Position numbers and translations under genes: made by a program | Shown here: in pieces, positions 38,401-50,400 of the stretch | How positions within the stretch are numbered: the first letter of the stretch is position 1 | Layout of the letters: every line of letters begins with the position of its first letter | Assembly (NCBI RefSeq): GCF_907164915.1 | Contig: NC_061862.1 | Location: 80,875,718-80,939,717 of the forward strand | Direction of reading: 5' to 3' | From: Impatiens glandulifera | Taxonomy: Eukaryota; Streptophyta; Magnoliopsida; Ericales; Balsaminaceae | Length of the DNA: 64,000 bases | Notes under the pieces: generated by a model | Database searches by the model: none | The model's input: the letters and a program-made list of their open reading frames with translations, nothing else | Told to the model about the DNA's origin: nothing

Positions 38401-41400
38401 AAATCAAGAATGTTTCATCCTGGCCTATCACTTCCTTCCTCTATTGGCATCTCATCTAATTCCTATCATCTTTTATCACCTATTTGTCTGTAAACCCTAA
38501 ATATATTAATGATAGCATCTCTTCTCATCTAACCCTCCATTCTGTAAATGAAGTGTACATTCCTGCCCACGTTTGTGTTCTTCCCAATCTCAATGTTGCA
38601 GCTTATTTACAGTGATTCCCTGGAAAGAATTAGTCTTATTTTTTTGATAATTGATGATTTAAAGTTGGTGAAATGATACAAGGAGAGCATGAAATCCCTC
38701 AAAAAGATTTGGAAAATAAAGGATGATAATAGTGATGAAAAGGGATGTTTCTCTCATGAATTTGGTTTTTAATAATATGGTATTGTTTGGTAAGAGTCCT
38801 TGTTCTTGCTGGATAAAATTGTGTATTTCATCGGTACCTACCTGTTTCTTCTTTTTTATTCACAGTTATATATTGAGATCCTGGATGGCAGGAGCCATTT
38901 TTTTCTTGTCTCTTTTCATGCCTTGTTAATGTAATTTTTCTGTACTATAAAATTCCTTAGTGGAGTAGGCAGATAGAGTTCACTTACAAGTCACTTGCAT
39001 TGTCCTTTATGGTGGAAGGGACTTTTGTGTTCCTGTCCCCTTTGTATGCAATTTATGTAAATTTAGAACCAAGGACTGTAAACTATCTTGAAGTCATTCT
39101 GTATTGACTTGTATGTTGAAAAAATTGTTGTAAATTTTGGAGTGATGTATATAAGAATCTCAAATGTTAATGAAGATCACACCTTGCTTTCACATCTTTC
39201 AACATATTAAAAGGGGTAAGATTCATTCAGGTGAATGATGGTAAATTACGTTCTGCTGGTGAGGCCTCCCAGCGTAGTACAAAGGAAGATTGGGCTGAAT
39301 GGATGAGGCATTTTAGCATTGAACTTCTGAAGGAATCACCTTCGCCAGCTTTACGTACCTGTGCAAGGCTTGCTCAGTTGCAGGTAGGCTCATAGGATTT
39401 CATTTCTATGTGCATCTTTGGTGGTGTATCCTGATATCTTTCTCTATTTTTCCAGCCTTTTATTGGGCGTGAGTTGTTTGCAGCTGGTTTTGTGAGCTGC
39501 TGGTCTCAACTGCCTGAAGCTAGTCAAAGACAGCTAGTTCGCAGCCTAGAGATGGCATTTTCTTCTCCTAACATTCCTCCTGAGATTCTTGCTACACTCC
39601 TGAACCTGGTATTGAATTTCATAACCATTTCTTATTCATTTTGTTTTTGTTTTCATTTATTTTCCAAGAGAAAGATTATTATTATTTTGATTGAGGGAGA
39701 ATAATGAAGTAGGTTCAGTGTCTTTTGATTTGGTTTGATATTTGGATGAGCACGGGAGAGTACCTTCTTTTCCTGCTTAATTCCTTGGTGAATGTGGTTT
39801 AGATTGACGGGTGGGAGAGTATCTTAGGGTACCATCCCCCAATTATTTAATTTTCATCACCAATTTGCTTTAATTAGTATTATCCTCTCTTTTGATTTAT
39901 TTTGCTGGACCTCTTTTATTGTCGGGTGCATAGCTTATTTGGTTGCTTCTAGGCCTCATTCTTTTATTTTAAACAAGGGCACATTGTGCCTTCCCAAAAA
40001 AGTATGGTGAAAGTAGAAGGTGAACTATACTTTAGATTACAATTATCATGTTCTGTAGATGTAACCATGTTCTCTCTTTTGATCATATTGGACTATCTAG
40101 GCTGAGTTTATGGAGCATGACGAAAAACCTCTTCCTATAGATATTCGCCTTCTTGGAGCTCTTGCTGAAAAGGTATTATTTTAATTAATTTATTTTCTGA
40201 TTTACTGAGCCTGTGATGATCTGTCCAATTCTTTTATTTCAGTGTCAAGCATTTGCAAAAGCTTTACATTACAAAGAGATGGAATTTGAAGGTGCTAGAT
40301 CAAAAAAGATGGATGCCAATCCTGTTTCTGTTGTGGAGGCACTTATCCACATAAATAATCAATTACATCAACATGAGGTACTCCCATCTCTTGGCAGAAG
40401 TCTTATGCTCATTTGGGTATGACAGCTGGCATCTTATGGCCATAAGTTGACAATACAACCAAAACTACGATGATAAGTGACCAAATAATTGGTTTCCATG
40501 TGGAGCCTGTAACTAAGCTTCTCGATGATATAGTAATGATTTATTTCATACATGCATCTTATAGCTCATTGAGGTTGCTAATGTCTTGTTTTCTTTTTAA
40601 TATAAAAAGTTGACCTTTTTCAATAAATTGGTTGCTAATGTCTTGTTTTCACTTCATACATGCATCTTATAGAACACCTAGATTGCTAAAGTATTGTTTT
40701 TGCTTTCATACATGCATCTTATAGAACAATGAGGTTGCTAATGCTAATATTTTATTCTGCATAGGCTGCTGTTGGAATATTGGTCTATGCACAGCAGAAT
40801 CTGGACGTGCAACTGAAGGAATCTTGGTATGTCTTGACCTTTGCTAACTTTATTTAGTTTTGAACACATCATCTATAGGTTCCTTATATACTACCACCTC
40901 CTGAAATGCTTGAATATTCTCTTGTTATATAACAGTTTTCTTATAAAATACAAACTAAAGGTTGAATTGATCCAGGTATGAGAAGTTGCAACGGTGGGAT
41001 GATGCACTCAAGGCATACACTATCAAGTCCGCCCAGGCATCCAGTCCACAACTTATTCTGGATGCAACATTAGGTATGACTTACACTGTCAAGTAACAGC
41101 ACTGTATTTTAAAATCATAAGAGTTCCCTTTTTAATTTATATAGGGGTGAACATATTTTGGGTTGACCCTAACCCTAACCCAAAATATGAATTTGGATAA
41201 GATAATTCGGGTTGGGTTAAGTTTGGGTTGGATTGAATTTGGCACCGTAGTATCCATGCCTTATAAATGTATGTTCATTCTTGTTTGGGATGTAGATAGG
41301 GGTTAGGGTTACCCATTTTACCCGAATAAAATAACTTTAATTAAAAAATTTCAACTTTCTCCTTATTCTCTCCCCCTCATTCCTTCAGAGCATCAGCCAT

Positions 41401-44400
41401 CCTCCCGCTCCCCCTGCCTCATCAGCATCAGCCCTTCTCTCTCATCCTCCTCCAGCCTCCCCAGCCCCCTGCTTTAGCATAACCTTCCCTCACCCCTGTT
41501 TCTAATCATCCACTTCTTATCCTCCTCTCTGATTCACAAATGGAATATTAATTTTCTAACTTATATACTTAATTAATTTTGAAATACAAAAAAATATTAT
41601 GTAAGTCAAATGTCATTAAGTCAAGACATGTTGAATGAATAAAAAAGGTGTTAAACAAATCAAAAACGTATTAAACGGGGCTAATATGTCAAATACTTAT
41701 TAAACGGGATAAAAATATGTTAAAGGAGTTAAAAATGTGTTAAACGGCTCACATGCATGTTAAACAGGACAAAACAAGTCAAATATTTGTTAAACGGGCT
41801 AAAAATGTTTTAAATGAGTTAAAATGTGTTAAACGAGTCAAAAACATGTTAAATTGATCAAAAACGTGTTATACGGGTTATAACGGGTCAAACATTTGTT
41901 AAACATGTTAAAAACGTGTTAAACGACACAAAAATGTGTTCAACGGGTCAAAAACGTGTTAAATTGGTCAAAGACGTGTTAAACAGGGTATAACAGGTCA
42001 AATATTTGTTAAACAGGTTAAAAACGTGTTAATTGAGACAAAAATGTATTAAACTGGTCAAAAAATAAAAAATTAGTTTGGGTTATCCAATCCATACCAT
42101 CCTTAACCCATTGTGAATAATTACGGGCTGGGTAAATTTAATTTGGGTTGAATATGGGTTGGGTTTACCATTTGCTCACCCCTAAATATATATATATTTT
42201 AATGCTTTCAGGCACCTGTTTAGACTCCATTATTCTTATCCTTCGACCAAATTATCATGTTATCCTTGTGAAATTTTGTGAATTTTATTTGTCCAAAATG
42301 TCAACAGTAATGAATCTATTGTTTCTGATACATATCTCCCTCTTAGAAAAGCTACTTGATTATGCATGTATTTGATTCCTTTTGCTTTCAAATCTTTTCA
42401 TACCGTTCCTGGTGTTGATCCTTTGTATATCATTTCTTCATTTGTTCTCCTGGTTCCATTTTCTTTTCATATAATATTTTTTATTTCATGTATTAGGACG
42501 GATGAGATGCCTTGCTGCCTTGGCTCGTTGGGAAGAGCTTAACAACTTGTGCAAGGAATATTGGACTCCAGCGGAGCCATCTGCTCGGCTTGAGATGGCA
42601 CCACTGGTATGCATATTTTCTATACATGCTAAAAACTCAGTTGTTAATGCTTGCGGAAGTCTTGATAAAAAATGTGATAACTTTGAGGGTAATATCCTTT
42701 ATATACATTAATTACAATACATTCAATCCCGGAAGTCATGGGATCTGTTTAGGTAGGGATTCTATTCCAGAATCAAGGTATTTTAGGTAGAGATTATATC
42801 CTAGAATCAGGGGAATAGAGTCCAGGGATATTTAAGGATAATTATCTATTAATTTATAGACAATATCCTTTTACATTATTGGGATAATACGTCAACAATG
42901 CTCATTCTGAATTCTAGAAAATATGTTTGTTCAGGCTGCCAATGCTGCCTGGAACATGGGAGAATGGGATCAGATGGCAGAATATGTTTCTAGACTGGAT
43001 GATGGTGATGAAACAAAATTCCGTGTACTGGGAAGTACTACTGTTACTGGTGATGGTAGTAGTAATGGCACCTTTTTCAGGGCTGTTCTGTCAATTCGTA
43101 AGGGGAAGGTATGTATTTTCAACTTATTTTGCAGATTAGTTCAAAGTTATTTATTCTCATCTTGTGATTTTCTGGTTGACTGTTCTAAAAAAATTCACTG
43201 CAGTATGATGAAGCACGTGAATATGTTGAAAGAGCAAGGAAATGCTTAGCTACAGAACTTGCTGCTCTGGTTCGTTACTTATTCTTAACATTTGACTATA
43301 TTTTACCTTTTCTTTTTTCGTTTATGTGCCCTTTTCAAGAATTTCAGATTTTAATCCTTTAAACATTTTGAATGAACTCAGGTTTATTCCCACTAAGAAC
43401 GTTCTGATTCTTCCAGGGAAATAAACCCCGGTCACCAAAAGAAATAAAAACATTTTGAATGGACTGCATGAAGTTTCTGTACTCAGAATTCTCAATTCTT
43501 ATGTATAGTTTTAATTATGCATACAATTATATGGTTGGTTTATTTTGATTTCTCTAGCTTCTCATATTTTTCCTGGTCTAGAAAACCCCTAGCAGTTTGT
43601 TGCATATTCCTCGTGATATTTTGTATGTATCTTAGGCTGACATGTATAGGCATGATTGATATGTTTGTTAATTTATATGAATCAAGTCTCAGATTTTGCT
43701 ATATATCTAGAACTCAGAAACTCTTTTGTTGTGTTGACTTTATCTTCTTTTCCATGGTCACGTTTTCAGGTTCTGGAAAGCTATGAGCGTGCATATACCA
43801 ACATGGTTCGTGTACAACAGCTATCGGAGTTGGAAGAGGTTGTTGTTCTATATTATTTTCATAATTGATTTAGCTGTTTCAACCAAAGTACAAGATAATG
43901 ATGTTTCACCTTGCTCATGTTAAGATATTTTTCATTTTTTTGGGAGGGGGTTTCAACAGGTTATTGATTACTGTACTCTTCCTGCTGTGAACCCTGTTGC
44001 TGAAGGGAGACGTGCACTTATTCGCAATATGTGGAATGACCGCATCAAAGGCGCAAAACAGAATGTTGAGGTGCTATTTCTATTAAGTGTATAGCATTAT
44101 GATTGAATGATATCTCTCTCCATAGGATCCACAAACTTTAGAAACTAGACACGACCTTTATACATCCTGTGCAAATACTGAATAAAGACATAATATGGTT
44201 TTGTTTCATGAAGGATCTGGTGGTCTTATTTTCTTTCACATGATTAGATACCTAAGCTAAAATTTTGTTGTTTGCATGCACGTCCCCAAATTTTGTATTG
44301 ATTCATTCTAGATAAAAACAAATGTACGGATACAGGACTTTATATCTGAATTATGCATTCTTAAATTTATCATGATCTCAAAACAAAGGACTGGAAATTT

Positions 44401-47400
44401 CTTCATTTAATTGGAGGTTGGTGAAGTGGAGACATATACACCATAAAATACTTAATGATGTGTTGTGTAACTGAGTACAGGAGATTAGTCATACACATGT
44501 TAGTGCGTGTTAACTTATGCATTTCCCATAAGTAGGAAGAGAAAATTGGAGGAGAAAGAAAGAAAAGGAGAGTGAGGGGTATTCAAGAGAAGAACATAGG
44601 ACCTAGCATCTTTTACCTTATTATGAAGGGGAAATGATGACAGTGTACATCTCTAAATTTTAATTTAATGAATGGATAATGAAAACACTTTTACTAATTC
44701 TCATTCATTATTATTTTTTTGGGAAAAAGACAGTCATTTCATTTTATACAAATGTTTTGCAAAGAAAGTGAAATACAAGCCATTTTCACACAATCAAGAA
44801 CAACAAATAAAATGAAACGATTGAACAAGTGAAAAATCTATCTGAAAAGCAAAAATGTTCATCTTCTCACATGGAGATCGCTTTGCATGACCTCACTTTT
44901 CATCCCCCATTCAAGACATATGAGCCAATTGTGGAACGTCTTTAGAACTCCCCACCTGCTTTTGGTGAGTGCCAACCCATTTTGAACACTATCTTTCCAC
45001 ACATTTTCAGCAGTCCTATTAGAAAAGGAGGGTTTTGTATGGGAAAAGTTACGGCATTGGAATAATCAAGGGTTTCATGCTTTTGCTTCTGTTAGGAAAA
45101 GATGGTTTTGTACGGGATGTAAATTATTTGATCTTATTGGCATCTAACCCTTTTTTTTTCTGGTTTTTTTTCACCCCCTTCTCTATAATGTTCAAACGTT
45201 TCTTGTGTTTTCTTCAATAAATAGTTGACCTTTTCAAAAAAACAAAAGAAAAAGCATCTTCAGTAGTTCTAACGACTTTCTTGAACACCCTTTCATTCCG
45301 CTCCCTTCAAACCTCATAAACCATTGAACCAAATATACATTTATAGGGGTTTGAAGGAAAGCTTTGACTTCTTGTCTTGAGAATGATCCACTCTTATCAT
45401 TCATTCTGTATCTTTAGCAAAAAGTTGTTGATGGGAAGAAAAGAGGGGAATGGTGAAAGAAAGGAAGGGAGAGTGAGAGGGTTTCAAGAGAAGATTATAG
45501 GACCTAGCATATTTACCATATGCTGTCCTTGCACTCCAATAAAGATAAAGACGATGTTAGCATTATATGAAAACTATTATTGTTTATTGAAAGGTCCTTT
45601 CCGAAATTACTGTCATTCTTGTCTGTTTAATGCAAAAATAAGAAAAGGGAAGTCATAATCAACCATTGAAATTGTTCTTTAGGTTGGTTTCAGTTCCCAC
45701 CTTAATTATCTATGATGATGGGTTGTCAGGTTTGGCAAGTAATTTTGGCTGTTAGGGCACTTGTACTTCCTCCAACTGAAGACACTGAAACATGGCTTAA
45801 GTTTGCTCATCTTTGCCAAAAAAATGGCAGAATCAGTCAGGCTAAGTCCACTCTAGTTAAACTTTTACAGGTTAGTGGTGTCCATGTGATAAATGATACC
45901 AATTTTCTTGGCAGTTGAACTTGTTTTCCCTTAGCTATCATGTGCAAATTTACATGTTTTGTGCAGTTTGATCCAGAAACTTACCCAGAAAATATGCGAT
46001 ATCATGGACCTCCTCAAGTAATCCTGGCGTATCTAAAATACCAATGGTCTCTTGGAGAGGACCATAAACGCAAGGAAGTCTTCTCAAGACTGCAGGTATA
46101 AAGTAAATCTGAATGCATCAACTAAGCTCTAATATGTGCTGCTTAAGTCTTAACTTGGGATTTATTTTTGAAATCTTCACCCTGTAGGAATTAGCAACTG
46201 ATCTTTCAGCCTCGCCTAATCTTCAATCATTAACTCCAACTGGCCTGATGAATGCTGCAAATGTTCCACTGATTGCCCGTGTATATCTTAAACTTGGAAC
46301 TTGGCAATGGGCTCTTTCTCCTGGATTGGACGATGATTCCGTTGAAGGTAAATAGTTTGATACACTTTCTTCTGGGTTCTTTTCCATGCCCATAGCTCTT
46401 TTTGATAACCAACTTCTGTTTTGGATAGATATTCTAAATGCATTCAGGAATGCTACACATTGCGCACCAAAGTGGGTCAAAGGATGGCATATGTGGGCCC
46501 TTTTCAACACAGCTGTGATGTCCCATTATATTTTGCGTGGTTTCCCCAGTGTGAAGGCACAATTTGTTGTTGCAGCTGTTAATGGATACTTCCATTCTAT
46601 CTCATGTGCAGCCAATTCAAAGGGAGTTGATGACAGTTTACAAGTAAATCATCTTTCTTTTTAACATTTGATACATCTATCTTGTTAGAGAAATGTGGTA
46701 TGCTTTTCCTCAGAATTTGATGTTGATATGCCACTCTTTATTGAATAATGCTTTTCACATTCTGGTTGTCATGCAGGACATATTACGTTTCCTCACTTTG
46801 TGGTTCAATCATGGCGAAACAGCTGATGTCCAGATGGCACTGCAGAAGGGTTTTGCTTTAGTCAATATTGACACATGGTTGGTGGTTTTGCCTCAGATTA
46901 TTGCTAGGATCCATTCTAATAACCCCGCTGTTAGAGAACCGATACAATCCCTTTTAGTTCGAATTGGAGAGAGTCACCCCCAGGTTATACCCTATTTTCC
47001 ATTTTTTCAAAATTTCAAAATGATGTGCATGTTTTTATCTGTTTTATATTGGATGCGATGAACTCTTGCCTTTTGTCCGTGAATCATGTTATTGTTGCTT
47101 CATTAGGTTGTCTTCAAATATTAGTTTACTTGCATTTTGAATAACAGCCACCTATGCTATTGCAGGCTCTTATGTATCCCCTTCTTGTTGCTTGTAAATC
47201 AGTAAGCAATTTACGTAAAGCTGCAGCTCAAGAGGTGGTTGATAAAGTTCGTCAACATAGTGGCGTTCTTGTGGAACAGGTGCAGAAAATTCTCTAAGCT
47301 TGTTTGATGATTTTTGTAGTTTTTCTTCTGCTGCTGTCTGATGGTATGCATTTAGGCTCAACTTGTATCTGAGGAATTGATCAGAGTGGCAATACTTTGG

Positions 47401-50400
47401 CATGAGTTGTGGCATGAAGCACTGGAAGAAGCCAGTCGTCAGTATTTTGGTGAACGTAACATTGAAGGAATGCTAATGGTGTTGGAGCCATTGCATGCAA
47501 TGCTGGAGGATGGGGCAATGAGAAACAACACAACTTTAAAAGAGAGAGCTTTTATCCAGGTACTGATTTCAGCTACAGAATACACAATAAAGATATAAGC
47601 CATCATAGTATGCTAATCAAATGCAACGATGATGCTCAATCATATTGTAACTATATTATATATGATATAATATTGTAATCCCATGGATATATAATGTCTG
47701 ATATTCCAAACACTTCTCCTCATATCCAAGTCAGTATATTTTACGATCAATTTGGATTTGCAACATAATTTAGGCTTTAACAATATTAGTGACTTCCTCT
47801 GTAGGTTTTGCCTCTTGCTCTTAGAGCTTGTTCGGTTTGGGTTTATTATAATAAACCTCGTTTATTTAAAAAATGTTTAGTGGTTTGATTTTTTGGTAAA
47901 AAGACTTAAAAGATATTAATATATAGTGGTAAAATAAATTTTATCTTTTTAAATAGAGGATATTTTAGTATTTTGGTTAATGATTTGAGTGATGTGATTG
48001 ATGAGAGAGGGGATGAAATGATGTTTGATTACGGTTGAATTTTTCAAAAAAACCCAACCGAACAAACTTAGTATACTTTACGATGAATTGGATTTGCAAC
48101 ATAACTTAGGCTGTGACAATATTAGTGAACCCATCAGGTGGCTCAAATGGCAATGGTCTTGCCTAAGAGAGACCAATGTCTCATGTTCGATTCCCACTAA
48201 GAACCCTTTGAATTAAAGGGGTCATGACCGTGGGAGGTCATGCTAGCCATCCCCGAGAATAAAACCGGGTCACAAAAAAAACAATATTAGTGACTTCCTC
48301 TATAGATTTTGCCTCTTGCTCGTTCTTGATCCTAGCTTTATTGCTCTCTCAAATGACTTCCTCTCCAGTATGCTTGTCTTTAATGAGTTCGCTATTCCTC
48401 GCTTCATTTCTAGTTGTTTTGCCACCAACTCACACCACCTATTTCTTTTGTATGGGATAGGATTTCCAGTTTTTTCATAAAAAATATGCTAAGAGCTCTA
48501 GATTATATGATAATAGGAATTCATAAAAGTAGATTTTTACCAAATAAGTAACTCAATGAAAAAGTAGTAAGAGGAACAATGGAAGACACACTAGGGTAAC
48601 AAAGCCCTCTACTAGTGGCTATGAGTACCGTGACTACTAATGATTATTGATAATTTATAGCATATCATAGTATGGTGATAAAATGCAACATATGTTATCC
48701 TAATCATCTAGCAATTATATTATGTTACCATATATTATTCTAATTTTCATCAATATACGGATACATCATATCTAACAATTCAATAATAGTTAGTATCTTA
48801 AGTTAAAAAAAAGTCAAGAAGGAAATTTCATTAAATCCTCTATGAACGCCAAAAAAATTGGATATGAAGACATTGTAATTAGAGTTCATTCTAGATTTTT
48901 GGTCATTGAGATTGAATGCCGATGTTGCTAATATTCTGTATTTGTGTCCATAAGACTGCATGGCATCTTGTATATCTTCTTCACTCTAGTGCATGTTGTT
49001 GTTAATAACAGGCATTTCATCATGAATTACTGGAGGCTTATGAGTGCTGCATGAAGTACAAGAGAACTGGGAAAGATGCAGAGCTTACCCAGGTATAAGC
49101 TACTTTTAATGATAAAAGTTCATAAAACACTCATGCTGAGTGTTTGGACTTGGTGTATCATCCCTTCACTGATATTATGGATTAGGGTCCTTGTTACATT
49201 TATTTACTAGTTAGACTCGTAAATATCAATACCATGGGTTCTGTTAGCTGGTTTATGTTCCAATCAATTGACTCAAGATGGCACTATATGTTCCTTAAGA
49301 CATCTACCCATATTTTCTCCTTGGAGCCCATAGTAATGAAAAGTTGACCTTTAAAAACATAACATCTGATGTCTTCTTCTTGGAAGCCCTCAATCTCTTC
49401 TTCTTCCTATTTTAAAATATGAAATCTATCTGAATTTAGTTTGGTGACGATATTTTTCTAAAGTTTCATGAAAATCTTCTGTTTCATAATACAAGTGTCA
49501 GTTCAAGTTATTTTCTTTTCCAGGCTTGGGATCTTTATTATCACGTCTTTAGACGCATTGATAAACAGCTTCAAACTCTTACTACGCTGGACTTACAGGT
49601 ACTATTATAGTCTCATCGTTTATTTATACAATTATATCTCACAAGCTAACCTATGCATTTTGATTGTATATCCAGTCTGTTTCTCCTCAATTATTAGAAT
49701 GTCACAATCTGGAGCTTGCCATCCCTGGGACTTACAAGACAGGTAATGTCTCTGGTAATCCTGGATGGCTTATAATAATGTAATAGATCTGATTTATCAT
49801 ATGCATCTGTCTAATCTATTTTTCTTTTGACATCAGACTCTCCAGTGGTGACTATTGCATCTTTTGCACCTCAACTTGTTGTCATAACATCTAAACAACG
49901 ACCCCGGAAATTGACAATTCATGGCAGTGATGGAAAAGACTACGCTTTCCTTTTAAAGGGTCACGAAGATCTGCGCCAAGATGAACGTGTAATGCAGGTA
50001 ATTGGTCTTTCAAAGTAACTTTCACTTCTGTGTTCTGCAAACAAAGCAAAACTGGAATTCATTTTTTAATTATTTTGTGAAAAGGAATCCAGTCCTCAAC
50101 TATTTGGATCTTGGCATATATTAATACTCTGTTGTTTGTATCGCAATAAGTCGCCATAGAGACTTGTCAGAATTCACAAAAACTTTATTAATACATACTT
50201 TATTGCAGCTATTTGGTTTGGTAAATACTCTACTCAGAAATTCAAGAAAAACTTCAGAGAAAGATCTCTCCATTGAAAGATATTCTGTCATTCCATTATC
50301 TCCTAACATTGGGTTAATAGGATGGGTCCCAAATTGTGACACCTTACACCATCTCATTCGGGAGTATAGGGATGCTCGGAAGGTGTGCTTCAATTTCTTC

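Larger units (their letters stand above)
23442..40172 (+). other. TOR: TOR exons 1-29: N-terminal HEAT-repeat solenoid (residues 1-1307)
   Basis: Exons: 23442-23555, 24758-25096, 25173-25247, 25804-25976, 26351-26449, 26821-26980, 27070-27213, 27352-27521, 27607-27811, 27912-28106, 30463-30615, 31831-31952, 32069-32168, 32244-32339, 33681-33811, 34663-34765, 34843-35025, 35089-35181, 35268-35303, 35677-35775, 35867-35968, 36263-36425, 36506-36630, 36730-36782, 37444-37567, 37650-37835, 39231-39383, 39456-39608, 40101-40172. The encoded stretch is a run of helical repeats (for example [58 protein letters not shown]) typical of HEAT units. In TOR complexes this region forms the superhelix that binds RAPTOR. 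Exon 26 encodes an acidic, Asn/His-rich insert ([20 protein letters not shown], about residues 1157-1176), likely a flexible loop. The shortest exon (19) has 36 bp. Confidence 0.93.
40243..47279 (+). other. TOR: TOR exons 30-43: FAT domain (residues 1308-1904)
   Basis: Exons: 40243-40377, 40765-40826, 40976-41073, 42497-42606, 42935-43108, 43204-43269, 43770-43838, 43960-44070, 45730-45870, 45967-46095, 46188-46347, 46429-46643, 46777-46983, 47166-47279. The block opens with [17 protein letters not shown], closely like the start of the mammalian FAT domain, and continues with TPR-like helices (for example [20 protein letters not shown]). It contains [12 protein letters not shown], a well-conserved FAT segment. 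FAT clamps the kinase domain and completes the ring that stabilises the active site. Introns 32 and 37 in this block carry large insertions. Confidence 0.93.
47733..48325 (+). repeat. Tandem duplication of about 88 bp, separated by the MITE and split by the SINE
   Basis: AGTATATTTTACGATCAATT...TTGCCTCTTGCTC at 47733-47820 recurs as AGTATACTTTACGATGAATT (48070 onward). It is interrupted at 48129-48280 by the SINE and continues as GACTTCCTCTATAGATTTTG...CTTGCTC to about 48321. Confidence 0.75.
47356..49598 (+). other. TOR: TOR exons 44-46: FRB (FKBP12-rapamycin binding) domain (residues 1905-2024)
   Basis: Exons: 47356-47559, 49012-49092, 49524-49598. The segment starts [20 protein letters not shown] and ends [15 protein letters not shown], as in mammalian FRB. 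Residues matching those that contact FKBP12-rapamycin in mTOR are kept: the Ser in EEAS (residue 1931), and Trp 2001 and Phe 2008 in [10 protein letters not shown]. This suggests the FRB can bind the drug-receptor complex; in plants, natural rapamycin resistance is usually due to FKBP12, not FRB. Intron 44 (47560-49011) contains a MITE and a SINE. Confidence 0.93.

Noticed and set aside
41165..41180. Interstitial telomere repeat (CCCTAACCCTAACCC)
   Set aside because: Only about two units, explained by the TTGGGTT/AACCC-rich ends of the hAT-like element.
48129..48200. tRNA gene suggested by box A-like and box B-like motifs
   Set aside because: No cloverleaf with paired acceptor stem, followed by a SINE body and A-rich end, and flanked by a 13-bp target duplication. 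It is a SINE.
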